Under the pieces are notes generated by a model. It was not told where the DNA came from, searched no databases, and saw only the letters and a list, made by a program, of their open reading frames with translations. A stretch of 64,000 nucleotides of DNA from a bacterium UBP2_UBA5202 (GTDB taxonomy: Bacteria > Edwardsbacteria > AC1 > EtOH8), in NCBI GenBank assembly GCA_002412795.1, contig DHVS01000035.1:57605-121604 (forward strand), given 5' to 3'. Below, piece after piece: positions 8,038-17,010 of this stretch; position 1 is the first letter of the stretch, and every line of letters begins with the position of its first letter. Position numbers and translations under genes: made by a program.

Positions 8038-8520
8038 TTATCTCTTGTATCCAATCTTTCTCAGTAGTTCCTTCCGCCACTTTTTCCCCTCCTCGTCTTC
8101 CGTTCCCTTGGGGGAGGACCCGTCAATCACGCCCAGGATGCCCCGGCCCTGTTCGCTTTCGGCAATGATTACCTGGCAGGGGTTGGCGGTGGCGCAGAAG
8201 ATGCGGCAGACCTCGGGACAGTTCTTGATGGCGTTGAGGACGTTTATGGGATAGGCGTTCTTCAGGAAGATGATGAAGCTGTGGCCAGCCCCGATATTTT
8301 TGGCGTTGTCTGCCGCCAGCTTGACCATCTCATCGTCCGTGCCCTCGTGTCTGATCAGGCAGGCGCCCGAGGCCTCGCAGAAGGCCAGCCCGAACTTGAT
8401 GCCCGGCACGGCCGAGACCAGTATCTCGCAAAGGTCCTCCGCCGTCTTGATGAAATGGGTCTGCCCCAGGATAAAGTTGACATCCTCGGGTTTGGTGATG
8501 GGAACAGTCTTGATTTCCAT
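8038..8520 (-). CDS. Adenosine-specific kinase
   Basis: A 160-residue protein closely matching the PF04008 family, a small trimeric fold first described from Pyrobaculum. Typical segments are N-F-I-L-G-Q-T-H-F-I-K-T, F-G-L-A-F-C-E-A-S-G, A-G-H-S-F-I-I-F and C-A-T-A-N-P-C-Q-V-I. It is thought to bind or phosphorylate adenosine nucleosides; the physiological role is unsettled. GGGAGA precedes the ATG. It follows parB on the same strand after about 54 bp. Confidence 0.9.
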   Translation of the reverse strand: MEIKTVPITKPEDVNFILGQTHFIKTAEDLCEILVSAVPGIKFGLAFCEASGACLIRHEGTDDEMVKLAADNAKNIGAGHSFIIFLKNAYPINVLNAIKNCPEVCRIFCATANPCQVIIAESEQGRGILGVIDGSSPKGTEDEEGKKWRKELLRKIGYKR

Positions 8521-8574
8521 GCATTCTCCCGACCACTCCCCCCTCTCCGAATCGGGGAGGGGCAGGGGAGGGGT

Positions 8575-9456
8575 CTATATTTTTATCTTCAGCCTCTCCA
8601 TGATCCTTTCAAAGTCCTCGGCCGAGTAGTACTCGATCTCTATCTTCCCTTTGGCTTTGCCCTTGGGAACCAACCGGACCTTGGTCCCCAGCGCCCGCTG
8701 CATCTCGTTCTGGATGTTGGACAGGTGCTGGTCCAGGTTCTTGTTCTTGGCCGGAACGGGACTGGGTGTCTGTTTTCCAACTTCGCCCCTGGCCTTGGCC
8801 TCGGCCTCCCGCACCGAAAGCCCCTTGGCCACGATCTCCCTGGCCAGCGCCGACTGTCGGGCCGCGCCAACCGCAGTCAGTATGGCCCGGGCGTGGCCGG
8901 CGGTCAGCTTGTCGTCCTCTAATAACTTTTGGACCTCGGCCGGCAGGGTCAAAAGCCTTAAGCTGTTGGCCACGGTGGAACGCTCCTTGCCCACTTTTTT
9001 GGCCAGGGCCTCCTGGGTCAGCGAAAATTCCTTCACCAGACGTTCGTAGCCCCGGCACTCCTCCATGGCATTCAGGTTGTCCCGGTGCAGGTTCTCGATC
9101 AGCGCTATTTCCAGGGCCTCCTGGTCCGAAGCCTGGCGGACGATGGCCGGGATCTCGGGGTATCCCAGCTTCTGGCAGGCCCTCAGGCGGCGCTCCCCGG
9201 CGATCAGCTCGTAGCCTGCGCCGCTGCGCCGGACTATCACCGGCTCGATCACGCCCTTCTCACGGATGGAATTGATCAGCTCGGCCATCTCGGCTTCCCG
9301 GAACTGGCGGCGGGGCTGGAAACGGTTGGGCTTTATGTCCGAGACCTTGAGAAATCTCTCCAGTCCTTCGGGGTGGCTGACGGGCAATGTTTTTGCCGGT
9401 TTGGCCGGGATCAGGGCCGAAAGCCCCTTGCCCAAACCGCGCTTGGGTGTTGCCAT
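8575..9456 (-). CDS. parB: Chromosome-partitioning protein ParB
   Basis: A 293-residue ParB/Spo0J. The N-terminus M-A-T-P-K-R-G-L-G-K-G-L-S-A-L-I is the ParA-stimulating peptide (Arg/Lys-rich). The ParB/CTPase nuclease-fold domain has N-R-F-Q-P-R-R and G-E-R-R-L-R-A. The central helix-turn-helix L-T-Q-E-A-L-A-K-K-V-G-K-E-R-S-T-V-A-N-S binds parS. The C-terminal dimerisation domain ends R-L-K-I-K-I. Start with GGAG 6 nt upstream. parA is not adjacent: it lies at 16139, separated by a rearranged 4.4-kb segment and three further genes. The only parS sites seen are at 31905 and 31978. Confidence 0.96.
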   Translation of the reverse strand: MATPKRGLGKGLSALIPAKPAKTLPVSHPEGLERFLKVSDIKPNRFQPRRQFREAEMAELINSIREKGVIEPVIVRRSGAGYELIAGERRLRACQKLGYPEIPAIVRQASDQEALEIALIENLHRDNLNAMEECRGYERLVKEFSLTQEALAKKVGKERSTVANSLRLLTLPAEVQKLLEDDKLTAGHARAILTAVGAARQSALAREIVAKGLSVREAEAKARGEVGKQTPSPVPAKNKNLDQHLSNIQNEMQRALGTKVRLVPKGKAKGKIEIEYYSAEDFERIMERLKIKI

Positions 9457-9494
9457 AAGAACTCCGTGATGTTTGGGATGGTGTGATTACATTC

Positions 9495-9988
9495 AAACAG
9501 ACGCTTACCCTGATCGCGGGTACGCTCCCATAGGGAAAACGCCGGTGGTGCGATTGAACGTGAAGCGGAACAGCGTCAGCACGATCTCGGCCATTAACAA
9601 TCAGGGCAAAGTCCGCTTTATGGTGTACCAGAAGGCCATGACCAGCGGACTTTTGATACAGTTTATGAAGCGCCTGGTAAAAGATTCCGAAGCAAAAGTG
9701 TATTTAATTCTGGATAACCTGCGGGCGCATCATGGGAAAGACGTCAAATTATGGCTCAAAGAACACAAAGACGAGATCGAGGTCTTTTACTTGCCTTCTT
9801 ATTCGCCGGAACTTAACCCCGACGAATACCTCAATGGGAACCTCAAGATCAAGGTTCATTCAGGTTATCCGGCTCGTTCTGAGAAAGACTTGACGCATAA
9901 AGTCTATTCGTTCTTAAAGTGCCTGCAAAAGCGGCCCCATCATGTACGGAGTTGTTTTAAGCAACCCAAAGCTTCCTATGCCGCATAA
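9495..9988 (+). pseudogene. 5'-truncated IS630-family transposase
   Basis: The frame from about 9494 reads as the C-terminal half of an IS630-type (DDE_3) transposase: Q-T-D-A-Y-P-D-R-G-Y-A-P, then Y-L-I-L-D-N-L-R-A-H-H with the second catalytic Asp, and E-V-F-Y-L-P-S-Y-S-P-E-L-N-P-D-E-Y with the third acidic residue. The N-terminal helix-turn-helix and first catalytic Asp are missing. Upstream of 9494 the sequence is parB leader, also present at about 13882-13906, so the breakpoint is at about 9495. The transposase is expected to be inactive. Confidence 0.88.
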
Positions 9989-10074
9989 CTCTTCACATAT
10001 TTAATTGCCGGAGTAACAAGTGGCCGTATTCTATTCAATAAAATGCTCTTTTAGCAAAAATGATGCTGTGTTTT

Positions 10075-13000
10075 TTACCCGCACTGGGCCGCCCGTTCCT
10101 CCAGCCCCAGCTCGGCGTAAATCTTTCCAGCCCTCTTCATAAGCTCTCCGGCCCGGCCCCCGGCGTCCTGCCCGGATTTCCGGAGCATCCTGGCATAGTC
10201 GTGGCAGAGGTCAGCCAGCACCCGTTTCTGCCCGGCCTCCTCGAAGGCGGCCAGGGCCTTCCCGAAATGTTCCTCCGCCTTCAGGTGCTCTCCCGCCTGC
10301 ACCCTGAGGTTGCCGAAGGTCCATTCCACGTTGCCCGTGCAGACGGCTGAGCCCAGTTCCAGGGCCAAGGCCCGGGCCCGGCCCGCCAGCTCCAAGGCCT
10401 CGGGCAACGTCTCCTTTTTAGCGCCCTTGATGTCGGCCAGGCCGGTGTACACCTCGCACAGCGAGGCCTTGTCCCCCACCTCGACGAATATCGGTTCGGC
10501 CTCACGGAAGTTACTTTCGGCCAGATCGGTCCGGCCCTCCATGTTGCAGATATTGGCCAGGTTGAGCCCGGCGATGCCCACCCCCTGTTTGAACCCGATC
10601 TCCAGGGCGGTGTCCCGGTAGGCGTTGAAGAGCTCGGCCGCCCGTTGCAGCTCTCCCCGGGACTTGTAGACCAGCCCCATGTTGCCGAAGTTCATGGCCA
10701 CAGCAATCCGGTCGCCGGATTCCTGGTTTATCTCCAGGGATTTCTGGTGAAGGTCCAGGGCCAGTCCGTACTCGCCCCGCTCCTGATGAATGATGGCCAT
10801 GTTGCCGTAGGCGGTGGCCAGTGCCTTGCGGTTCCCGATGCGGTCGGCCATTTGCATGAACTCCCGGTAGTATTCCATGGCCCGGGCCAGCTCCCCCTTG
10901 CAGTAGTGCATGATCCCCGTGTTACACAGCGAAGTCGATAGGTGGTTCAGATCCCCCAGCTCCCGGGAGATGCCAGCCGCCGCCTGGAACTGCCCGATAG
11001 CTCGGTCGTACTCCCCCTGCACGTAGCAGATTCCTCCCAGGCTGTTGAGCACCTTTATCCTGGCCCTGGCGATGTCCGTCCCCAGCTCCCCCTTCCCGGC
11101 GCCCGCCAAGTCGGCTTCCAGTATCCGCAGCGCCGACTCGCCCTCCCGCAGCGCCGCCGTGGTGTCCCCTTTGATGCGCAGTATCCAGGAGCGCAGGGTC
11201 CGGATCTCTGCTTGCTCCAGCAGCTCCGCCTCGCTGAGGGCCGGCAAATCGGCCTCGGCGGAGGCCAGCGTTTCCAGGGCCTGGTCGTAGCGGGCCTGTT
11301 TCTGGGAGACGTCGGCCTGCTTCCGCTTGGCCTGGGACCTGAGGGCCTTGTCGCCTCCGGCGTGCTGCTCCATCCTGCGGTACCAGGCGTCGGCCTCCTC
11401 CATTTCGGCCAACAGCGAGTGCAGTTCGCCCAGGGCCGAGCAGGCCTGGCAGAGTTCAGATTGGCGCCCCCCCTGCAACTCGAGCAGCTCGGCCAGGGGT
11501 CGGAAGAAGGAGATGGCCTCCCGGTTGGCGAACCTCTCCCTGGCCTTGCGGCCGGCCCGGCCCAGCCACTCCAGGGCTTTGGCCTGGTCGTCGCTGTTGG
11601 AATAGTGGTGGGCCAGTATCTCGGCGAAATCGTCCAGACGCCCGGCGTAGGCCCGCTCGATGGCCTGCCCCGCCAGCCGGTGCAGCTCACGGCGCCGCTT
11701 CTTGAGCATGGTCTGGTAGGCCACCTCCTGCGACAGCGGGTGGCGGAAGGCGTACTCGGCCTCCGGTTCCCTTCTGGTCTCGGAGATGAAGTCGAACTCC
11801 TCCAGGGTGGCCAGGTAGAGGTTGAGCATCATGTCGTCCAGGCCGGAGAGGGCCTCCAGCAGGCGGACGTGGAAGCTGCGGCCCAGCACCGAGGCCGTCT
11901 GCAGGGTCTCCCGCAGATCGCTCTCCAGCCGGTCCAGCCGGGCGGCAATCAGCGACTGGACGGTGTCGGGAACGGCCAGCTCTGAGACCTCCCCGGTCAG
12001 CCGCCAGACCCCGTTGGAGTAGGCCAGGGTGCCGGAGTCTATCAGGGAGCGGACGATCTCCTCTAGATAGAAGGGATTGCCGCCAGACTTGGCCAGCAGC
12101 ATGTCCTTGAAGCCCTGCCCGATGCCCGGCACGTTGAGCAGGTTGAAGGCCAGGCTGGTGCCGGAAACGGCGTCCAGCGGGCTCAGCACTATTTCCTTAT
12201 AGCTGTCTCCCAGCAGGGCCTGGAACCGCTCCCTGGCCTGCCGGCCGCCGGAGTCGCGTTCCGGCCGGGTTAATGCCAACAGCCGCACCGGAGGGGCTGG
12301 CCGGCCCAACATGTGCAGCAGGAAATCGGTGGTAGCCTCGTCGGCCCAGTGGTAGTCGTCCACCACCAGCAGCACCGGACGGCGGGAGCCCAGGGCCGAC
12401 AACAGCGTCTTCAGGGCCAGGTGGGTCCTGTCCTTGAGGACCTTGACGTCTAGGTGGGCCACCTTCTCCTCCATCTCCTCCGGAAGCTTGAGGGAGAACA
12501 GCCTGGCAAGATACGGGGCGGCCAACATCCAGTCCCCGGCCAGCAGCTGCCGGCACCGCCCGGAAATCTTCTCCAGCACCGCCGCAGGCTCATCCGAGTC
12601 GCTTATACCCAGCGTTCCCTCCAGCGCCTGCAGCACCGGCCAGTAGGCCGCGTTCTGGCCATAGGTCAGGCAGCGTCCCTCGAGCAACTCCACGGCCATC
12701 CGTTTTTCGGCTATTGCGCTCCTGAACTCGGACAGCAGCCGGGACTTGCCCAGCCCGGCCTCGCCCACCACGAAGGTGGCACCGCCCCGGCCCTGCTCCA
12801 GCCCGCGGACATCCTCCAGCAGGGCCGCCAGTTCCCGGTCGCGCCCCACCATGGGGGACGCCAGCCCGGCGATGCCCCGCTTGGGCTCGGGCTTCTCCCT
12901 GGTCTTGACCGGACGGAAGACGGCCACCGGACGGTCGAACCCCTTGGCCTGGATCTTGGGCCTCGGCTCGTACTCGAACAGATACCTGGTGCCGCGGAAC

Positions 13001-13479
13001 ACCGGCTGGGTTACCAGGATCTCGCCGTCCCTGGCCGCATCCTTGAGGCGCGAGGCCAGGTTGACCGCCTCGCCCATCACCGTGTGCTCCCGCTTCTCCG
13101 CCGACCCGATCTCACCCACCACCACCGTGCCGCTGTTGATGCCCGCGTGCAGCCCGACCCCTCCCTCGATCCTGAGGCGGGCGGCCAGGTCGCGATTGAC
13201 ATCGGGCAGGCGCTGGAACATGCCCAAGGCCGCCCGCACCGCTCGCTCCGGGTCGTCCTCGTGGGAGGCGGGATGGCCGAAGACGGCCATCACCAGGTCG
13301 CCCTCGTACTTGAGGACGGTGCCCCCCTCGGCGGCGATCAGCTTGTTAAGGTGCTCGAAGGAGATGTTGACCGCCTCCCGCACCTCCTCGGGGTCGAGCC
13401 TGGCCGACAGGGCGGTGAAGCCCGACAGGTCGGCGAAGAGGATGGTCAGCAGGCGGCGTTCCTCGGCCTTGTTGGTCAT
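10075..13479 (-). CDS. Class III nucleotide cyclase domain / ATPase / TPR regulator
   Basis: A 1134-residue multidomain signalling protein. Residues about 8-190 are a class III adenylate/guanylate cyclase domain with metal Asp D17 (L-F-A-D-L-S-G-F-T) and D61 (K-Y-E-G-D-L-V-M-A-V-F-G). A large P-loop ATPase follows (Walker A V-V-G-E-A-G-L-G-K-S, Walker B L-L-V-V-D-D-Y-H-W-A-D-E-A), then a long tetratricopeptide array to the C-terminus (G-N-M-G-L-V-Y-K-S-R-G-E, G-N-M-A-I-I-H-Q-E-R-G-E and similar). No membrane segment is seen. It is visibly more GC-rich than its neighbours and sits between an IS630 remnant and a broken parB copy, so recent acquisition is likely. The ATG overlaps the TGA of an upstream frame (ATGA), suggesting coupling. 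Confidence 0.88.
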   Translation of the reverse strand: MTNKAEERRLLTILFADLSGFTALSARLDPEEVREAVNISFEHLNKLIAAEGGTVLKYEGDLVMAVFGHPASHEDDPERAVRAALGMFQRLPDVNRDLAARLRIEGGVGLHAGINSGTVVVGEIGSAEKREHTVMGEAVNLASRLKDAARDGEILVTQPVFRGTRYLFEYEPRPKIQAKGFDRPVAVFRPVKTREKPEPKRGIAGLASPMVGRDRELAALLEDVRGLEQGRGGATFVVGEAGLGKSRLLSEFRSAIAEKRMAVELLEGRCLTYGQNAAYWPVLQALEGTLGISDSDEPAAVLEKISGRCRQLLAGDWMLAAPYLARLFSLKLPEEMEEKVAHLDVKVLKDRTHLALKTLLSALGSRRPVLLVVDDYHWADEATTDFLLHMLGRPAPPVRLLALTRPERDSGGRQARERFQALLGDSYKEIVLSPLDAVSGTSLAFNLLNVPGIGQGFKDMLLAKSGGNPFYLEEIVRSLIDSGTLAYSNGVWRLTGEVSELAVPDTVQSLIAARLDRLESDLRETLQTASVLGRSFHVRLLEALSGLDDMMLNLYLATLEEFDFISETRREPEAEYAFRHPLSQEVAYQTMLKKRRRELHRLAGQAIERAYAGRLDDFAEILAHHYSNSDDQAKALEWLGRAGRKARERFANREAISFFRPLAELLELQGGRQSELCQACSALGELHSLLAEMEEADAWYRRMEQHAGGDKALRSQAKRKQADVSQKQARYDQALETLASAEADLPALSEAELLEQAEIRTLRSWILRIKGDTTAALREGESALRILEADLAGAGKGELGTDIARARIKVLNSLGGICYVQGEYDRAIGQFQAAAGISRELGDLNHLSTSLCNTGIMHYCKGELARAMEYYREFMQMADRIGNRKALATAYGNMAIIHQERGEYGLALDLHQKSLEINQESGDRIAVAMNFGNMGLVYKSRGELQRAAELFNAYRDTALEIGFKQGVGIAGLNLANICNMEGRTDLAESNFREAEPIFVEVGDKASLCEVYTGLADIKGAKKETLPEALELAGRARALALELGSAVCTGNVEWTFGNLRVQAGEHLKAEEHFGKALAAFEEAGQKRVLADLCHDYARMLRKSGQDAGGRAGELMKRAGKIYAELGLEERAAQCG

Positions 13480-13639
13480 CTTAAGTCCGCTGTTATCGGT
13501 TTATACCCCAGCTCCTTCGGGGCGTGGCGGCAGACTATCTTCGGGGTTCGGTCGTAAAGTGGGCGATATGCTTCGCTGGCCCTTTGACGAGTAGATTTAT
13601 CGCCGGCCAGCCGGTGCTGATAGAACATGATGTCTGCTT

Positions 13640-13906
13640 TCTGGTCTTCATCCTCGGCCTCGGCCGGCAGGGTCAAAAGCCTGGGGCTGTTGGCCACTGC
13701 GGAACGCTCCCGGCCGACTTTCTTGGAGACGGCCTCCTGGGTCAGCGGGAATTCCCGCATCAGCCGCTTGTATCCCCGGGACTCGTCCATGGCGTTCAGA
13801 TTATCCCGGTGCAGGTTCTCTGCCGGGGCCGAAAGCCCCTTGCCCAGTGCGCGTTTGGGTGCCGGCCTTTGTGCTCCGTGGTGTTTGGAGTGGTGTGATT
13901 ACATTA
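13640..13906 (-). pseudogene. Broken duplicate of the parB 5' region
   Basis: Bases 13822-13906 match parB codons 1-15 plus its leader (9410-9494), including the shared GGCCGAAAGCCCCTTGCCCA. The match then jumps to parB residues about 118-165 (E-N-L-H-R-D-N-L-N-A-M, then L-T-Q-E-A-V-S-K-K-V-G-R-E-R-S-A-V-A-N-S). Roughly 100 codons are deleted between the two parts, the original ATG is lost, and homology ends around 13650. Downstream the frame stays open to 13476 with unrelated sequence and stops over the cyclase start. Confidence 0.85.
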
Positions 13907-13958
13907 AAGACTGCCTCAAACAGCATATTGCTTACAGATGGCAGCTATATGCCGGGCC

Positions 13959-14516
13959 TTATTTCCAGGTGAATACCAGCTCGGTCAGCGGGTCCATTTT
14001 TGCCAACGACCTGGGAATGGCCCATCCGACCTCCTTGCAGCCGTGGATCTCCAGGCTGCGCTGTATCCAGCCGGCGATCCTCAGCTCGGCGTGCTGGCTG
14101 GGGGCGGGAAAGACGGTGATGTGCAGCACCAGCCGGCGGGGGTCAACCGTGACGACCTCCATGGCGCTGGGCTTGTAGTAGGTGGCCATCAGAACGTTGG
14201 CCCGCTTGATGAAGTTCCCCACCGAGCTCAGCTTGACGAAGGCCTTGTAGACTCCGCGCAGGGCATAATCGGCCGAATAGCGGCCTATCTCCAGAGCTGC
14301 CTTGGTGTCGCCTTGATAGAATGTCTCGCACAGCTGGGCGGTCGGCTCCAGGTATAACTCTTTGATGGGATACCATTCCGAAAGCATCACGCCGTCATCA
14401 AATACCTTCCTGGCATCGGCCGCCAGGGAGTTCTTCCATTTCTTCAGCCCTTCCGGGCCGTGCTTTTCCTCGATGAATTTCGGCAAAGCGGCGATGGCCG
14501 TTCCCTTGACCTGCAT
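13959..14516 (-). CDS. TIGR02265/DUF2378-like protein
   Basis: A 185-residue protein starting M-Q-V-K-G-T-A-I-A-A-L-P-K-F-I-E-E-K-H-G with S-E-W-Y-P-I-K-E-L further on. This is the layout of the DUF2378 (TIGR02265) family known mostly from myxobacteria and related to V4R/heme-NO-binding-like folds. The C-terminal part is beta-rich and ends L-T-E-L-V-F-T-W-K. The function is unknown; a small-molecule sensor is a guess from the fold relatives. No signal peptide. It is on the same strand as the lipoprotein gene upstream. Confidence 0.6.
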   Translation of the reverse strand: MQVKGTAIAALPKFIEEKHGPEGLKKWKNSLAADARKVFDDGVMLSEWYPIKELYLEPTAQLCETFYQGDTKAALEIGRYSADYALRGVYKAFVKLSSVGNFIKRANVLMATYYKPSAMEVVTVDPRRLVLHITVFPAPSQHAELRIAGWIQRSLEIHGCKEVGWAIPRSLAKMDPLTELVFTWK

Positions 14517-14588
14517 AGTTTGTCCCTGTGTTTTTTGTTGATGTTCGGGGCGGGGCGGGGCCTGCGCGGCTCCTTCGTTACCGGTCCG

Positions 14589-15227
14589 TCAGCGGTATTC
14601 TTTGGAAATGACGGTGATCCTTCCGGGGTAGGTGATCTCGCCCAGCGGGGTGGAGACCCGGGGCTGGGCGTCTATGGTCAGCCGGGCGATGTCGCTTTTG
14701 GCCCCGCCCAGGGCCAGGGCCAGGTTTATTAGGTCGTTGTAGCCCTTTTCTTTGAAGAATTCCATCAGGTCCAGGCTGATCTGCAGCGGGATGACCGTGG
14801 CCTGACCGGTGCCCGGTATCTCGATCGGCCTGTCGATGTTCCCGGTGATGGTGGGTTTGTCGTCAATCAGCAGGCGCCACTCGAAGCTGTTCAGGGTGGA
14901 ACTGGTCCGGGGGGAGCCCCCGGTGCCGTCGTTGGGGTTTAAGGCCTCGACGTTGAGCACAAAACTGGCCGGCAGTTTCTTCCGGCTGTAGCTGGTCATC
15001 AGGTTGATGCCGTCCATAACGGTAAGGTCTGCCGGTTTTTGTTTTTGGGATATATCTATCCCGGCCACCGCAAACCCGGAAACCCCGGATACCTTGAATT
15101 TTAGGCGCTGGACGTTGGACATGGCGTTGAAAACTTCGTCCAGGGTGGCGCACCCCGGCAAAAACAGCAGTGCAGACAGCATTGCGGTTGCGGTCCACAG
15201 AACCGATTTTCTTTTTGGTGCAGTCAT
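14589..15227 (-). CDS. LEA14-like lipoprotein
   Basis: A 212-residue protein with a signal peptide and lipobox L-P-G-C at about residues 23-26, so it is a predicted lipoprotein. The mature part has alternating beta segments and the pattern V-L-N-V-E-A-L-N-P-N-D, which is the N-P-N motif of the LEA_2/WHy (water stress and hypersensitive response) domain, repeated in weaker form later. Such domains occur in envelope lipoproteins of many Gram-negatives without assigned function. It lies between PPK2 and the TIGR02265-like gene on the minus strand. Confidence 0.7.
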   Translation of the reverse strand: MTAPKRKSVLWTATAMLSALLFLPGCATLDEVFNAMSNVQRLKFKVSGVSGFAVAGIDISQKQKPADLTVMDGINLMTSYSRKKLPASFVLNVEALNPNDGTGGSPRTSSTLNSFEWRLLIDDKPTITGNIDRPIEIPGTGQATVIPLQISLDLMEFFKEKGYNDLINLALALGGAKSDIARLTIDAQPRVSTPLGEITYPGRITVISKEYR

Positions 15228-15307
15228 TGATTGCTCCGTCTATAGAACTGTTTGCTTCGAACGAATATTATATTAAATATCCGCGTTAAGCTGCGTTAAG
15301 CCATGTC

Positions 15308-16126
15308 CTATTTCACCACGATCTTCTTGGGGTCAAAATCCGGCTTGGGGAACTTCATGTTCAGCCCCTCCAGCGATTCCACGATGATCTGGGAGATGGC
15401 CAGGTTGCGGAACCATTTCTTGTCGGCCGGGATCACGAACCAGGGGGCCTGCTTGGTGCTGCAGTTGGAGAGGGCCGCTTCGTAGGCCTTCTGGTAGTCG
15501 TTCCATTTGGCCCGTTCCTTAAGGTCCCCGGGGTTCATCTTCCAGTTCTTGGTGGGATCCTGCAGCCTGGCCTCCAGCCGCTCCTTCTGCTCCTGCTTGC
15601 TGATGTGCAAAAAGAATTTCAGCACCACGTAGTTGTTGCCGGCCAGCATTTTTTCAAAATCGTTGATCTGGCCGTAGCGTTCCGACCAGACCTCCTTGGG
15701 AACGAGATTGTGGACCCGCACTATCAGCACGTCCTCGTAGTGCGAGCGGTTGAAGATGCCGATATCCCCCTTGGGCGGCACGTTGTGGTGGATACGCCAC
15801 AGGTAGTCGTGGTCCAGTTCCACCGAGTTGGGGGCCTTGTAGGAGACTATCTTGCAGCCCTGGGGGTTCACCCCCCGCATCACCTGGCGCACGGTGCCGT
15901 CCTTGCCGCAGGCGTCCATGCCCTGCAGCACTATCAGCAGGCCGTACTTGTTCTGGGCGTAAAGCAGATACTGAAGCTCAGCCATCCGCTTCTGGTTCTT
16001 CTCCAAAAGCTTTACGGCCTGTTCCTTGTCCTTGAACCCCAAAGTGTCGCCGGGTTTGATCTTAGCCAGGTTCACTTTTTTGCCGGGCTTGATCAAAAGT
16101 TTGGACGAAAGTTTTTTCAGGTCCAT
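15308..16126 (-). CDS. ppk2: Polyphosphate kinase 2 family protein
   Basis: A 272-residue one-domain PPK2, which transfers phosphate between inorganic polyphosphate and nucleotides. Walker A is G-M-D-A-C-G-K-D-G (residues about 69-77) and the Walker B/lid segment is G-I-F-N-R-S-H-Y-E-D-V-L (about 123-134). The preceding S-V-E-L-D-H-D-Y-L-W-R-I-H segment is typical of class III/short PPK2 enzymes that make ADP/ATP from AMP/ADP. Cytoplasmic. It starts 12 bp after the end of parA, so it is probably in the parA transcript. Confidence 0.93.
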   Translation of the reverse strand: MDLKKLSSKLLIKPGKKVNLAKIKPGDTLGFKDKEQAVKLLEKNQKRMAELQYLLYAQNKYGLLIVLQGMDACGKDGTVRQVMRGVNPQGCKIVSYKAPNSVELDHDYLWRIHHNVPPKGDIGIFNRSHYEDVLIVRVHNLVPKEVWSERYGQINDFEKMLAGNNYVVLKFFLHISKQEQKERLEARLQDPTKNWKMNPGDLKERAKWNDYQKAYEAALSNCSTKQAPWFVIPADKKWFRNLAISQIIVESLEGLNMKFPKPDFDPKKIVVK

Positions 16127-16138
16127 GACGCCCTCCGT

Positions 16139-16966
16139 TTATTTGTTTTCTGCCTTTGCCGTAACAGCGGCACCCCGCTGCAGCGGTGGCTGATTTTCAG
16201 TTGTTTTGGCGGCTTTCACAATCTCCCGGGCCAGGCTCAGGTAGCCCTGGGCCCCCTGCGAGTTCACGTCGTACAGGATGATGGGTTTGCCGTGGGACGG
16301 GGCCTCGGCCAGCCGCACGCTGCGGTTGATCACGGCCTTATAGACCTTTTCCGGAAAGTGCTTGTGTAGTTCGTCGGCCACCTGCTGGGCCAGGTTCAGC
16401 CGGCTGTCGAACATGGTCAGGAGGATCCCCTCCATCTCCAGCGTCGGATTGAGACCTTCTTTCACCAGATCGAAGGTGTTCATCAGCTGGCCCAGTCCCT
16501 CCAGCGCATAGTACTCGGCCTGGAGCGGGATCAGCACGCTGTGGGCGGCCGTCAGCGCGTTGATGGTCAGCAGGCCCAGGCTGGGCGGGCAGTCTATTAT
16601 GATGTACTGGAACTTTTCGGCCTCCCCCTCCACCAAAGGTTTAAGCAGGAATTCCCGGCCCTGGCGCTCCACCATCTCCACCTCGGCCCCGGCCAGGTCT
16701 ATCTGTGATGGCGCCAGCATCAGCTTGGGCAAAGCGGTCGGCAGGATGATTTCGGCCAGCGGGATCCCCTCCATCAGCGCGTCGTAGATGCCACGCTCCA
16801 CCTGCGATTTGTCCTGGCCCAGCCCGCTGGTGGCGTTGGCCTGGGGGTCCAGGTCCACCAGCAGGGTGGTCTTCTCCAGCACCGCCAGGCTGGCGGCCAG
16901 ATTGATGGCGGTGGTGGTCTTTCCCACCCCGCCCTTTTGGTTGGCTATGGCTATTATTTTTGTCAT
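16139..16966 (-). CDS. parA: Chromosome-partitioning ATPase ParA/Soj
   Basis: A 275-residue Walker-type ATPase. The deviant Walker A K-G-G-V-G-K-T-T lies near residues 10-17, followed by V-D-L-D-P-Q-A-N-A-T-S-G-L-G (A') and Y-I-I-I-D-C-P-P-S-L-G (Walker B). It binds nucleoid DNA as an ATP dimer and works with ParB. The start at 16966 is the usual Soj start (M-T-K-I-I-A-I-A-N-Q-K-G). A promoter is visible upstream (17011-17040). parB is about 6.7 kb downstream rather than adjacent, which is unusual; a broken parB copy lies between. Confidence 0.96.
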   Translation of the reverse strand: MTKIIAIANQKGGVGKTTTAINLAASLAVLEKTTLLVDLDPQANATSGLGQDKSQVERGIYDALMEGIPLAEIILPTALPKLMLAPSQIDLAGAEVEMVERQGREFLLKPLVEGEAEKFQYIIIDCPPSLGLLTINALTAAHSVLIPLQAEYYALEGLGQLMNTFDLVKEGLNPTLEMEGILLTMFDSRLNLAQQVADELHKHFPEKVYKAVINRSVRLAEAPSHGKPIILYDVNSQGAQGYLSLAREIVKAAKTTENQPPLQRGAAVTAKAENK

Positions 16967-17010
16967 TTAAAAAGGGTCTGTTCTGATTAAAACATTGTTG
17001 CAAGCTTTTT

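Noticed and set aside
9473..9494. Start of the IS630 transposase at TTG 9473
   Set aside because: The first seven codons belong to the parB leader, which also occurs at about 13882-13906, so this is a fusion frame, not the native start.
10942..11985. Long open frame (347 codons) on the plus strand opposite the cyclase gene
   Set aside because: It is antisense to conserved TPR coding sequence; the high GC content makes long spurious frames common here. The same applies to 12454-13557 and 12746-13594.
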